In this document: piece by piece, positions 55,056 to 62,588 of the stretch
Layout of the letters: every line of letters begins with the position of its first letter
Numbering within the stretch: position 1 is the first letter of the stretch
DNA from: JAWLHJ01 sp039587535
Lineage (GTDB): Bacteria > Gemmatimonadota > Gemmatimonadetes > Longimicrobiales > Gaopeijiaceae
Length of the DNA: 64,000 bases
Assembly (NCBI GenBank): GCA_039587535.1
Contig: JBDHIF010000009.1
Location: forward strand, 20,969-84,968
Direction of reading: 5' to 3'
Notes under the pieces: model-generated
What the model was told of the DNA's origin: nothing
The model's database searches: none
Seen by the model: the letters and a program-made list of their open reading frames with translations, nothing else
Translations under genes and position numbers: made by a program

Positions 55056-56272
55056 GCTTCCCTCGCGACGACTACAAAGGACTGAAGCGATACGACCCGG
55101 ACCGCGAGCCCGTGGCCCTGGACCTGAGCGACAATACCAACCTCTGGGGGACTCACCCCGGTGCGCTGGCGCGCATCCGCGGGGCCGTCACCGACGACCT
55201 GGCGCGTTATCCCGAGCTCTATGCCGATGTCCTCCGGGACGCCGTGGCCAACCGCTTCGGCGTGCCCGCGGAATGCGTCACCACCGGCGCGGGCTCAGAC
55301 GACGTGCTCGACTCGGCCTTCCGCGCCGCCAGTGGCCCCGAGGCTTTCGTGTCGTACGCGAGCCCGACCTTCTCCATGGTGGAGCCGCTCGCGCGAATGA
55401 ACGGGATGGAGGCCCGGGCCGTGCCCTGGGCGGACGCCTTGGCCGACCCCGGCGCCCTCCTGGAAGGCGGCCCCGCTCTGGTGTACGTATGCCGGCCGAA
55501 CAATCCCACGGGTGAGGTGGCACCCCGTGTATGGTTTGAGGCACTGCTGGAGCGGGCGGGCCTCCGGGCCGGCGGCGACGCTCCCGACGGCGGCGTCCCG
55601 TACGGCACCAACCCCGGAGTCCACGCCCCGGCACCGCTGGTGGTGCTAGACGAAGCGTACGCGGACTTCGCCGAGGACAGCTGGATCACCCTTGGCGCTC
55701 GCGTCCCCAATCTTCTGGTCGCCCGCACGGCATCGAAGGCGTACGGCCTGGCCGGCCTTCGGTGCGGCTTCGGCGTGGCCACGCCCGAGACCGCGGTGGA
55801 GATCGAGAAATCCCGCGGGCCCTACAAAGTGGCACGCCTCGCCGCCGAGGCCGCAGCCGCCGCGGTTCGGGACGAAGAAGACTGGCTGCCGGGCATCGTG
55901 GCGGAAGCAAGAGACAACCGTGCCCGTCTCCATGCTGCGCTGGAGGCCCGCGGCCTGGACCCCCTGCCCTCGCAGGCGAACTTCATATTGTTCCGGGCAC
56001 CCACCGGAGACGCGTACGACGACATGGAGGCGCTTCGCCGGCAGGGGATCGGCGTGCGCCCCTTCCGCGACATCGCGCGCATGGGCGAGGGACTTCGGGT
56101 CACGGTCGGGCCCCTGGACACCGTGGAACGGTTCCTGGCCGCGCTCGACGCCGCCTTCCCCGGACTGACGGACATCGCCGCGAGCCGGTCCTCCTCGGAC
56201 ACCGGCCAGGCTGCAGAACCTCCAACCTCCGCCCGCACACCGCATACATCCTCCGAGAACCCCGAAGCATGA
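55052..56272 (+). CDS. hisC: Histidinol-phosphate aminotransferase
   Basis: A 406-residue fold-type I PLP aminotransferase converting imidazole-acetol phosphate to histidinol phosphate. The PLP lysine is in RTASKAYGLAGLR; DEAYADF and CRPNNPTG are present. It ends with a Ser/Thr/Pro-rich tail of about 33 residues (from around DIAASRSS), unusual for the family, which reaches exactly to the ATGA overlap with hisH. Confidence 0.96.
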   Translation: MSFPRDDYKGLKRYDPDREPVALDLSDNTNLWGTHPGALARIRGAVTDDLARYPELYADVLRDAVANRFGVPAECVTTGAGSDDVLDSAFRAASGPEAFVSYASPTFSMVEPLARMNGMEARAVPWADALADPGALLEGGPALVYVCRPNNPTGEVAPRVWFEALLERAGLRAGGDAPDGGVPYGTNPGVHAPAPLVVLDEAYADFAEDSWITLGARVPNLLVARTASKAYGLAGLRCGFGVATPETAVEIEKSRGPYKVARLAAEAAAAAVRDEEDWLPGIVAEARDNRARLHAALEARGLDPLPSQANFILFRAPTGDAYDDMEALRRQGIGVRPFRDIARMGEGLRVTVGPLDTVERFLAALDAAFPGLTDIAASRSSSDTGQAAEPPTSARTPHTSSENPEA

Positions 56273-56886
56273 AGATCGCGCTGTACGACTACGGAGCCGG
56301 GAATCTGCACTCCCTGGGTAAGGCGCTCGAGGCCGCCGGCGCACATGTGGAGGTAACGGCCGATTGGGACAGGGCTCTGGGCCTGGACGCCCTGGTCCTC
56401 CCCGGGGTGGGCGCCTTCGGGCAGGCCGCCGCCGCTCTTCCCCGGGACCGGGCACCGGTCCGCGAAGCGCTCGCCGCGGGCCTTCCCTGCCTGGGCATCT
56501 GTCTCGGCATGCAGCTCCTGTTCGAGTCGTCGGACGAATCCGAAGGAGCGGGCATCGGCCTGATTCCGGGACGCGTCGAGCTCATCGATGCGCCCATCGT
56601 CCCGCAGATGGGATGGAACGACGTGGAGACCACACGCGACCCCATCTTCGACGGAGTCGGGCCCCTGGTGGCCTACTTCGCCAACTCCTACGTGTGTGTC
56701 CCGGACGACCCCGACGACGTCATCGCGTGGTCGGATTACAACGGAATCCGTTTCGCCTCGAGCGTCCGGAAAGGCAACAGCTGGGGCATGCAGTTCCATC
56801 CCGAGAAGAGCTCCCACGCGGGACGCCGCATCATCTGGAACTTCGTCCAGCAGGTTGAGCTCCGCGCCGCTGGAGGTGCCCCATGA
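56269..56886 (+). CDS. hisH: Imidazole glycerol phosphate synthase, glutaminase subunit
   Basis: A 205-residue class I glutamine amidotransferase that feeds ammonia to HisF. The nucleophile lies in GICLGMQLLFESS, and the His-Glu pair in QFHPEKS. YDYGAGNLHS starts the protein. ATGA overlaps on both sides (hisC and hisA). Confidence 0.97.
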   Translation: MKIALYDYGAGNLHSLGKALEAAGAHVEVTADWDRALGLDALVLPGVGAFGQAAAALPRDRAPVREALAAGLPCLGICLGMQLLFESSDESEGAGIGLIPGRVELIDAPIVPQMGWNDVETTRDPIFDGVGPLVAYFANSYVCVPDDPDDVIAWSDYNGIRFASSVRKGNSWGMQFHPEKSSHAGRRIIWNFVQQVELRAAGGAP

Positions 56887-57665
56887 TCGCCGCCCCCGCC
56901 GTGGACCTCCGCAAGGGTCGCTGCGTCCAGCTCGTCGGCGGTCGGCCTGAGGACGAGCGCGTCTCCCTCCCCGATCCGGTAGCAGTGGCAGAGCGCTGGT
57001 GGCACCTGGGCTTCGGCACGCTCCACTTCGTCGATCTCGATGCCGCCCTGGGCCTGGGAGACAATCTCCCGGTCCTGAAGAGGCTGCTCTCAGCCACGCC
57101 CGCCGAGACGCAGGTGGGCGGAGGCGTACGTGACGGAGCACGCATCGACGCATTGCTCGAGGCGGGCGCAGATCGTGTCATCGTAGGGACCAAGGCCATC
57201 GACGACATCGCCTGGTTGGCGTTGGAAGCCGGCCGGAACCCCGGCCGTCTCATGCTGGCGCTGGATCACCGCGACGGGCAGGTGCTCCGGAAGGGCTGGA
57301 CGGAGGATTCAGGCCTCTCCGTCGACCAGCTCATGTCGGACATCACGGAAGTTCCCCTGGCCGGCGTGCTATCCACGGACGTGGGCCGGGAAGGCAGGAT
57401 GGAAGGGATTGACAGGGAGCCCGTCGGGCGCGTGGTGGAGGCCTGTCCCCACCCGGCGTGGATCTCCGGCGGCGTCACCACGATCGATGAGCTGGCCTTC
57501 CTCGAAGAGCGGAACGCGGCAGGAGCGGTCCTGGGCATGGCCCTCTACACCGAGACGCTGGACCCGGCCGCAGTGGCGGCACGCTGGGGCGGGCGACCAG
57601 ACCAGGCTCCCGAGGACGAGACGGGCAGTGTCCCGACCGCATCACCCACCAAGGAGACCCCATGA
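56883..57665 (+). CDS. hisA: ProFAR isomerase
   Basis: A 260-residue TIM barrel catalysing the Amadori rearrangement in histidine synthesis. The two phosphate sites are VGGGVRDGARI and SGGVTTIDEL, and the catalytic Asp residues sit in AVDLRKGRCVQL and STDVGREG. Overlaps hisH and hisB by ATGA. The last 25 residues form a loose tail. Confidence 0.95.
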   Translation: MIAAPAVDLRKGRCVQLVGGRPEDERVSLPDPVAVAERWWHLGFGTLHFVDLDAALGLGDNLPVLKRLLSATPAETQVGGGVRDGARIDALLEAGADRVIVGTKAIDDIAWLALEAGRNPGRLMLALDHRDGQVLRKGWTEDSGLSVDQLMSDITEVPLAGVLSTDVGREGRMEGIDREPVGRVVEACPHPAWISGGVTTIDELAFLEERNAAGAVLGMALYTETLDPAAVAARWGGRPDQAPEDETGSVPTASPTKETP

Positions 57666-58201
57666 GCAAGCTGAAGCGTGAGACGCGGGAGACCCAGATC
57701 CTCATCGACGTGAAGCGCGGGGGCGGTGAGTCCCACGTCCGTGTGGAGGACCGATTCCTGGGCCACATGATCGAGACGTTGTCTCGATACTCCAATCTGG
57801 ACATCGATCTGGAGGCGACCGGTGACCTCCGTCACCACCTCGTCGAGGATGTGGCCATTACCCTGGGCCAGGCTTTGAGGGACGAGGTGCCAGCGCATGC
57901 GACCCGGTACGGATGGGCTCAGGTGCCCATGGACGAAGCCCTCGTGGAGGCCGCCATCGACGTGGGCGGCCGTCCCTACTACGTGGGGCCGCTCCCGTCT
58001 GGGCTCTACGAGCACTTCCTTCAGTCCTTCGCGGTGAACCTCGGCGCGACCCTCCACGTCCGGGTCATTCGGGGGAAGGACAAGCACCACATGGTGGAGG
58101 CGGCGGTGAAGGCCACTGGCCTGGCCCTGCGTCAGGCGCTGGTGGAAGGGGACCAGGTCTTCAGCACCAAGGGCTCGGTGGCCGTGGAGCGGGTGGACTG
58201 A
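57662..58201 (+). CDS. hisB: Imidazoleglycerol-phosphate dehydratase
   Basis: A 179-residue single-domain IGPD with manganese ligands in FLGHMIETL, DLRHHLVEDVAI, EHFLQSF and KDKHHMVEAAVKA. It lacks the phosphatase domain of enteric HisB, so histidinol phosphate needs a separate phosphatase, not present in this operon. Overlaps hisA by ATGA and hisF by TGATG. Confidence 0.97.
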   Translation: MSKLKRETRETQILIDVKRGGGESHVRVEDRFLGHMIETLSRYSNLDIDLEATGDLRHHLVEDVAITLGQALRDEVPAHATRYGWAQVPMDEALVEAAIDVGGRPYYVGPLPSGLYEHFLQSFAVNLGATLHVRVIRGKDKHHMVEAAVKATGLALRQALVEGDQVFSTKGSVAVERVD

Positions 58202-58971
58202 TGCTCCGACCCCGGGTCATCGTGTGCCTGGACGTGAAAGACGGGCGGGTCGTGAAAGGCACGCAGTTCAAGAACCTCCGCGACGTTGGTGATCCCGTGG
58301 CTCTCGCCGAGCGGTACGAGGGGGAGGGCGCCGACGAGATCGTGTTCCTGGACGTGAGCGCTTCCAAGGAGGACCGCGGCACCCTCCTGGACGTGGTGCG
58401 GCGCACCGCGGAGCGCCTCTTCATCCCCCTCACCGTCGGGGGCGGCGTGCGCTCCGCCGACGACATCGGGCCGCTTCTGCGCGCGGGCGCCGACAAGATC
58501 AGCGTGAACAGCGCAGCCGTGCGAGATCCCGACCTGGTGGCCGTGGGCGCAGAGCGCTTCGGTAGCCAGTGCATCGTGGCCAGCATCGACGCCGCCAAGG
58601 AGGACGAGGGGCGGTGGCGCTGTTACACACACGGGGGGTCGAAGCCCACGGAGCTCGAGGCCGTAGCCTGGGCGGCCGAGCTCGAAGAGCGGGGCGCCGG
58701 AGAGATCCTCCTCACGTCCATCGACCAGGACGGAGCACGAAGCGGATACGACCTGGCGCTGACCCGAGCCGTGGCGGATACCGTGCCCGTCCCGGTCATC
58801 GCCTCCGGCGGCGCTGGGCGGGCCGAGCACCTCCGCGACGCGTTCAAAGACGGTCACGCCTCCGCCGCCCTGGTGGCGGGCATCCTCCACGACGGGCTCA
58901 CTACGGTGGGTGAGCTCAAGACCCGGCTCACCGACTGGGAGGTCAACGTGCGACCGGCCGTGAAGGAATGA
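58201..58971 (+). CDS. hisF: Imidazole glycerol phosphate synthase, cyclase subunit
   Basis: A 256-residue TIM barrel partner of HisH, making imidazole glycerol phosphate and AICAR. Catalytic Asp residues are in VIVCLDVKDGRVVKG and LLTSIDQDGARSGYD; TVGGGVRSADDI and ASGGAGRAEHL hold the phosphates. Start ATG overlaps the hisB stop. A 37-base gap follows before hisIE. Confidence 0.97.
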   Translation: MLRPRVIVCLDVKDGRVVKGTQFKNLRDVGDPVALAERYEGEGADEIVFLDVSASKEDRGTLLDVVRRTAERLFIPLTVGGGVRSADDIGPLLRAGADKISVNSAAVRDPDLVAVGAERFGSQCIVASIDAAKEDEGRWRCYTHGGSKPTELEAVAWAAELEERGAGEILLTSIDQDGARSGYDLALTRAVADTVPVPVIASGGAGRAEHLRDAFKDGHASAALVAGILHDGLTTVGELKTRLTDWEVNVRPAVKE

Positions 58972-59008
58972 CCGCCCATCCCGGTAGCAGCCTCCAGAAG
59001 CCGAAGGA

Positions 59009-59644
59009 ATGAAGATGACCGATCGAACCATCGACACCCCCGCGGACCTGAGCGCGCTGGACTTCGGGAAGCTGGACGGCTTGGTGCCCGTGGTGGCGCA
59101 GGACGCCGGCAACGGCGCCGTCCTAATGGTGGCGTTCGCCAACCGCGAAGCCCTGGAGCGCTCCCTCGAGTCCGGGCGCATGCATTACTGGTCCCGGTCC
59201 AGAGGCGAGCTCTGGCGTAAGGGTGACACCTCGGGTCACGTGCAGCACGTCGTGAGCCTCCACGCCGACTGCGACGCGGACACCGTGCTGGCGCTGGTAC
59301 GACAGGAAGGCGCCGCCTGCCATACCGGCGAGCGGACCTGCTTCGGCGAGGAAGCTGTGCCGGCATCCGAATCGGTGCTCCGCCGCCTGGACGCCGTGCT
59401 CGCCAAGCGGGCCGCGGAGCGCCCGGAAGGCAGCTACACCGTGAAGCTCCTCACCGACGAGAATCTCCGTCTGAAGAAGCTGGGTGAGGAGTGTGCCGAG
59501 CTGGTCACGGCCCTGGCGAAGGGCGAGGCCGACCGGATCCCCGAGGAGGCAGCCGACCTCGTGTACCACGTGCTGGTGGCGGCTCGAGCCGCGGGCGTGG
59601 GGCTGAGTGCCATCTCGGAGGTGTTGGAGGGACGGGCGCGCTGA
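59009..59644 (+). CDS. hisIE: Fused phosphoribosyl-AMP cyclohydrolase / phosphoribosyl-ATP pyrophosphohydrolase
   Basis: A 211-residue fusion catalysing steps two and three of histidine synthesis. HisI part (about 1-115): SGRMHYWSRSRGELWRKG and zinc motif HADCDADTVL with CHTGERTCF. HisE part (about 120-211): ENLRLKKLGEECAELVTAL and EEAADLVYHVLVA. Last gene of the operon; a hairpin overlaps its stop. Confidence 0.97.
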   Translation: MKMTDRTIDTPADLSALDFGKLDGLVPVVAQDAGNGAVLMVAFANREALERSLESGRMHYWSRSRGELWRKGDTSGHVQHVVSLHADCDADTVLALVRQEGAACHTGERTCFGEEAVPASESVLRRLDAVLAKRAAERPEGSYTVKLLTDENLRLKKLGEECAELVTALAKGEADRIPEEAADLVYHVLVAARAAGVGLSAISEVLEGRAR

Positions 59645-59662
59645 CCGGCGACCCGTCCCTCC
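59626..59662. terminator. 11-bp hairpin over the hisIE stop
   Basis: GGAGGGACGGG and CCCGTCCCTCC pair across a 15-base loop that holds the hisIE stop codon. It stands between two convergent genes. No T run follows, so termination is only likely. Confidence 0.45.
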
Positions 59663-59674
59663 GGCGGCGCAGCC

Positions 59675-61006
59675 TCATGCACCGTCCTTCGGGCTCGCCC
59701 GGAGGCGCTCGAGCAAGCGACGCGCCTCCCCATCCGACGTGAGGGCGGGGGCCTCCTTCGGAGCATCGACGTCCGCCGCCACCACGCCCGTCGGCTCCGC
59801 GCCCACCAGTACCGTGCCCATCGTAACGCCCGCCGCAGCCGAACCCTCGGCTACCACCGAGAGACTGTAGTCCCCCACGTCGTTCGGGCCGAAGCTGCTC
59901 GCAAGCACCGTGTAGCGCCCGGGTGAGAGGGTGACACCCAGAGCGGCATCGAACCCCGGCCCGGAGTCGTCGTCATGGGCGATCTCGACACCATCCTCGT
60001 CCTTGACCGACAGCCACGCGTCGAGGTCCTCGCTGGCCATGTCGATCTGTAGGGAGCGCTCGGTGTCGAGCTCCAAGGACCAAACGTCCCGGAACGCCCC
60101 GCCGTCGCGTACGCAGTCCGACTCGTCCAGCGTGCCTTCTACCGTCCCACCGACGATGACGGGACGTGGCGCCTCACATGCCACTTCCTCCACCAGCAGC
60201 TGATACGAGCCCAGGCCTTGCCCATCGGGAAGCACATAGACCACGTAGGAACCCGCGGCCAGCGTCGCCCGCCCTTGTGCGGTTCCCGTGCCGTTCTGGT
60301 CGTACGCCGCAAACACGTCCCAGCGCCGCTCGTCGCGCACCAGAAGGAGCGGACGGAAATCCGTGGACTTGGTCACGAAGTCCAGACGCGTGTCCTCCGG
60401 CAGCGTGAGGGAGAACGAATCCGCCGGCATCCACTGGTCTACCAGGCAGTCCGCAGCCGTGACCTCGCCCGTGAACTCCTGGCCCAGGACGATCTCAGCG
60501 CCCTGGCACCCTTCAGCCACCTCCACCCCTATGTCGTACGAACCGCGCATGCCAGGGGCATAGGTCCGGGCGATGACATCGTAGCTGCCCCGCGGAAGGA
60601 ACGTGACGATGCGAGAGTTCAAGGTCCCGTAGGCATCGTCATTGACCGCGATCACCCGCCCGTGCGCGCCGAGCAGCTCGAGCATGGTATCAAAAGACCC
60701 GCTGCGCATGTCGATGCGGACGTCGGTGTCGGCATCCAGGGCAAGGGTCCAACGGTCGTAACGGTCATCGGGGAACTGAGCGCAGTCCCCTTCTTCGATG
60801 ACGCCCTGGCGCGCGGTCCCAACCGAGAGCGCCCCGTCGGGGGTGCAGGCACCGGGTGGGGTCGCCGTGAAGTCCTCGTACTCGTTGCCGTGCTCGTCCC
60901 CCATTACGGGGCTCAACAGCTCCCCGCAGGCCCCCGTCGACAATGCCAGAATGAGGATCACAGCAGGCCAGCGAAACGGCTGAAGCGGGATCGTAGTCCG
61001 GAACAT
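59675..61006 (-). CDS. PPC-domain lipoprotein
   Basis: A 443-residue lipoprotein (signal with lipobox STGAC). The mature part has several bacterial pre-peptidase C-terminal (PPC) beta-sandwich repeats: each has a DRWTLALDADTDVRIDM-like strand, a DTMLELLGAHGRVIAVNDD-like turn, and a SYDIGVEV-like end; at least three such units can be seen. PPC domains often target secreted enzymes; here there is no enzyme domain. Cysteines occur in pairs at domain borders. AGGAG precedes the ATG at 61006. Confidence 0.85.
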   Translation of the reverse strand: MFRTTIPLQPFRWPAVILILALSTGACGELLSPVMGDEHGNEYEDFTATPPGACTPDGALSVGTARQGVIEEGDCAQFPDDRYDRWTLALDADTDVRIDMRSGSFDTMLELLGAHGRVIAVNDDAYGTLNSRIVTFLPRGSYDVIARTYAPGMRGSYDIGVEVAEGCQGAEIVLGQEFTGEVTAADCLVDQWMPADSFSLTLPEDTRLDFVTKSTDFRPLLLVRDERRWDVFAAYDQNGTGTAQGRATLAAGSYVVYVLPDGQGLGSYQLLVEEVACEAPRPVIVGGTVEGTLDESDCVRDGGAFRDVWSLELDTERSLQIDMASEDLDAWLSVKDEDGVEIAHDDDSGPGFDAALGVTLSPGRYTVLASSFGPNDVGDYSLSVVAEGSAAAGVTMGTVLVGAEPTGVVAADVDAPKEAPALTSDGEARRLLERLRASPKDGA

Positions 61007-61324
61007 GGTGTGGCTCCTGATCAAAAGGTCCGTCGTGTGCTCCCACGATGGCTTTCGGCCACATCCTCTTCCGTACGCATCACCACGTAGTTCGGGCCCC
61101 ACCGGCACGTACGTAGCGTCCACGACCGCGTATGCGGACGGGCGACAGGCGACTCTGAGCAACCAACGAGCCCGGCCCGCACCGACCGCGGCTGGCAAAT
61201 CCACCTCGGTGTCGTACGTGGTTTCGCCATGCCACGTACGTAGTACCCCTCAAAGAGACCGCGCTTTCGAACAGGCATCGTTGACCCGTAACGCAGACAG
61301 ACCTCCAACGCACGGAGAAGTCAA
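61007..61324. other. 318-bp divergent intergenic region with repeats
   Basis: No gene is supported. It holds an inverted repeat CGTACGTGG-N10-CCACGTACG (61213-61240) and two direct copies of CACGTACGTAG (61106-61116 and 61233-61243). They lie between the divergent starts of the PPC lipoprotein and the 198-residue exported protein and may be regulator sites. Confidence 0.6.
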
Positions 61325-61921
61325 ATGATCAGCATGCCCTGGAACATCAAGACGCGCGGAGCCCACAACCTTGTTCTGGCCAGCCTTCTTGCCGCGGCGA
61401 CGCTTTCCCTCGAGGGCGCCCTTAGGCCCGCGACCGCTCAGACGGAAGACATCCCCGAACACCTGAGGGCGCACACGCCCCCCCGTCAGACGCTGTCGGG
61501 ACCACGGTTCGGCATGACCGCGTTCACGGGTCAGGTTGCGGACATCCGGCACGATCTCGGTCAGAGCCCGCTCATGAGTCAATTCGGATGGCAGTTCGAG
61601 AACCAGATCGTCTCCACCGAAAAGGGGAACCAGGCGCTCCTGGAGTGGGTGGTTCTATTCGGCGGTTTCGAGCAGGAGATGAGAAACCTCTCCGTCACGT
61701 GGTTGGCGGGATACCGGATGCCCAACGGCTTCGAGCTCGGAGTCGGCCCCAACTTCGGCGTACAGCTAAGCGGTGATGGAAGCACCACCACCTCGATGGT
61801 CACCGCCATCGGCGCCACCATGCCCTTCGGCGACATCTACGTCCCGGCGAACCTCGCCGTGGCGTGGGCGCGGGGTGGGCCGAGGATCACGACGCTGCTC
61901 GGTTGGATCATCGGAGGGTAG
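61325..61921 (+). CDS. Exported barrel-like protein of unknown function
   Basis: A 198-residue protein with a signal peptide (about residues 1-39, ending ATAQ). The mature part has short amphipathic strands with Gly and aromatic residues (FGWQFENQ, YRMPNGFELGVGPNFGVQL, GGPRITTLLGWIIGG), suggesting a small outer-membrane beta-barrel. No family recognised. GGAGAAG precedes the ATG. Confidence 0.75.
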   Translation: MISMPWNIKTRGAHNLVLASLLAAATLSLEGALRPATAQTEDIPEHLRAHTPPRQTLSGPRFGMTAFTGQVADIRHDLGQSPLMSQFGWQFENQIVSTEKGNQALLEWVVLFGGFEQEMRNLSVTWLAGYRMPNGFELGVGPNFGVQLSGDGSTTTSMVTAIGATMPFGDIYVPANLAVAWARGGPRITTLLGWIIGG

Positions 61922-62035
61922 GCGATGGCGCTGGCGAGGGGGGTGCAGGGCGCCGACAGGCGGCGCTGCTGCACCTCCTCCAGGCGGCAGGAGCGGGCGA
62001 TGAGCATCTCCCGGGCGCTCCGGCAACCGATGAAC

Positions 62036-62446
62036 TCAAGGCCCGGGCGCCTGATTCCGCATATGGTCCGCCACCGCCTGGAAGCGGGTCTTCAGAAAGG
62101 TCCGCAGCTCCTCGGGCATGTCCTGCTCGCCCAAAGCCCGGTCCATGCACCAAACCCAAGCGTCCCGCTCCGCCTCCCCGATCGGAAACGGAAGATGACG
62201 AGCCCGTAGCCGCGGGTGCCCATAGCGCTCCACGTAGAGCTGCGGCCCACCCAACCAGCCCGTCAGGAAGAGACGCAGCTTCTCCCGAGACGAGGTGAGC
62301 GTCGGTGGATGCATCGCCCGGATGTGGGCGGCCCCCTCCTCCGAGTCCATGAGATCGTAGAACCGGTCTACGAGTCGGCGGACTGCATCCTCCCCTCCAA
62401 GCATCTCGTAAGGCGTCGATGTGGGCTCGTGGTCGGACGGAGGCAT
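62036..62446 (-). CDS. Truncated haemoglobin (group II type)
   Basis: A 136-residue globin of the 2/2 type. LVDRFYDLMDSEEGAAHIRAMHP marks the B-E helix region, LRLFLTGWLGGPQLYVERYG the E helix, and HPRLRARHLPFPIG contains the proximal His. Group II members bind O2 and can remove nitric oxide with a reductase. ATG at 62446 with GGGGAG upstream; the longer open frame is not needed. It may serve nitric oxide defence with the NsrR-like regulator (inference). Confidence 0.93.
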   Translation of the reverse strand: MPPSDHEPTSTPYEMLGGEDAVRRLVDRFYDLMDSEEGAAHIRAMHPPTLTSSREKLRLFLTGWLGGPQLYVERYGHPRLRARHLPFPIGEAERDAWVWCMDRALGEQDMPEELRTFLKTRFQAVADHMRNQAPGP

Positions 62447-62588
62447 GCTCGAGATCTCCCCGGCTGGCGTGCGTAAGGTGGCCAACACGATGTTCGCTCG
62501 TTCGAGCCGTGCAACCAAGGGCAAACGGGACCGTCGGATCGCGGTCTTCCGTCCCGGCCCCTTACGCTGACCGCTGCTGGGGCCCATC

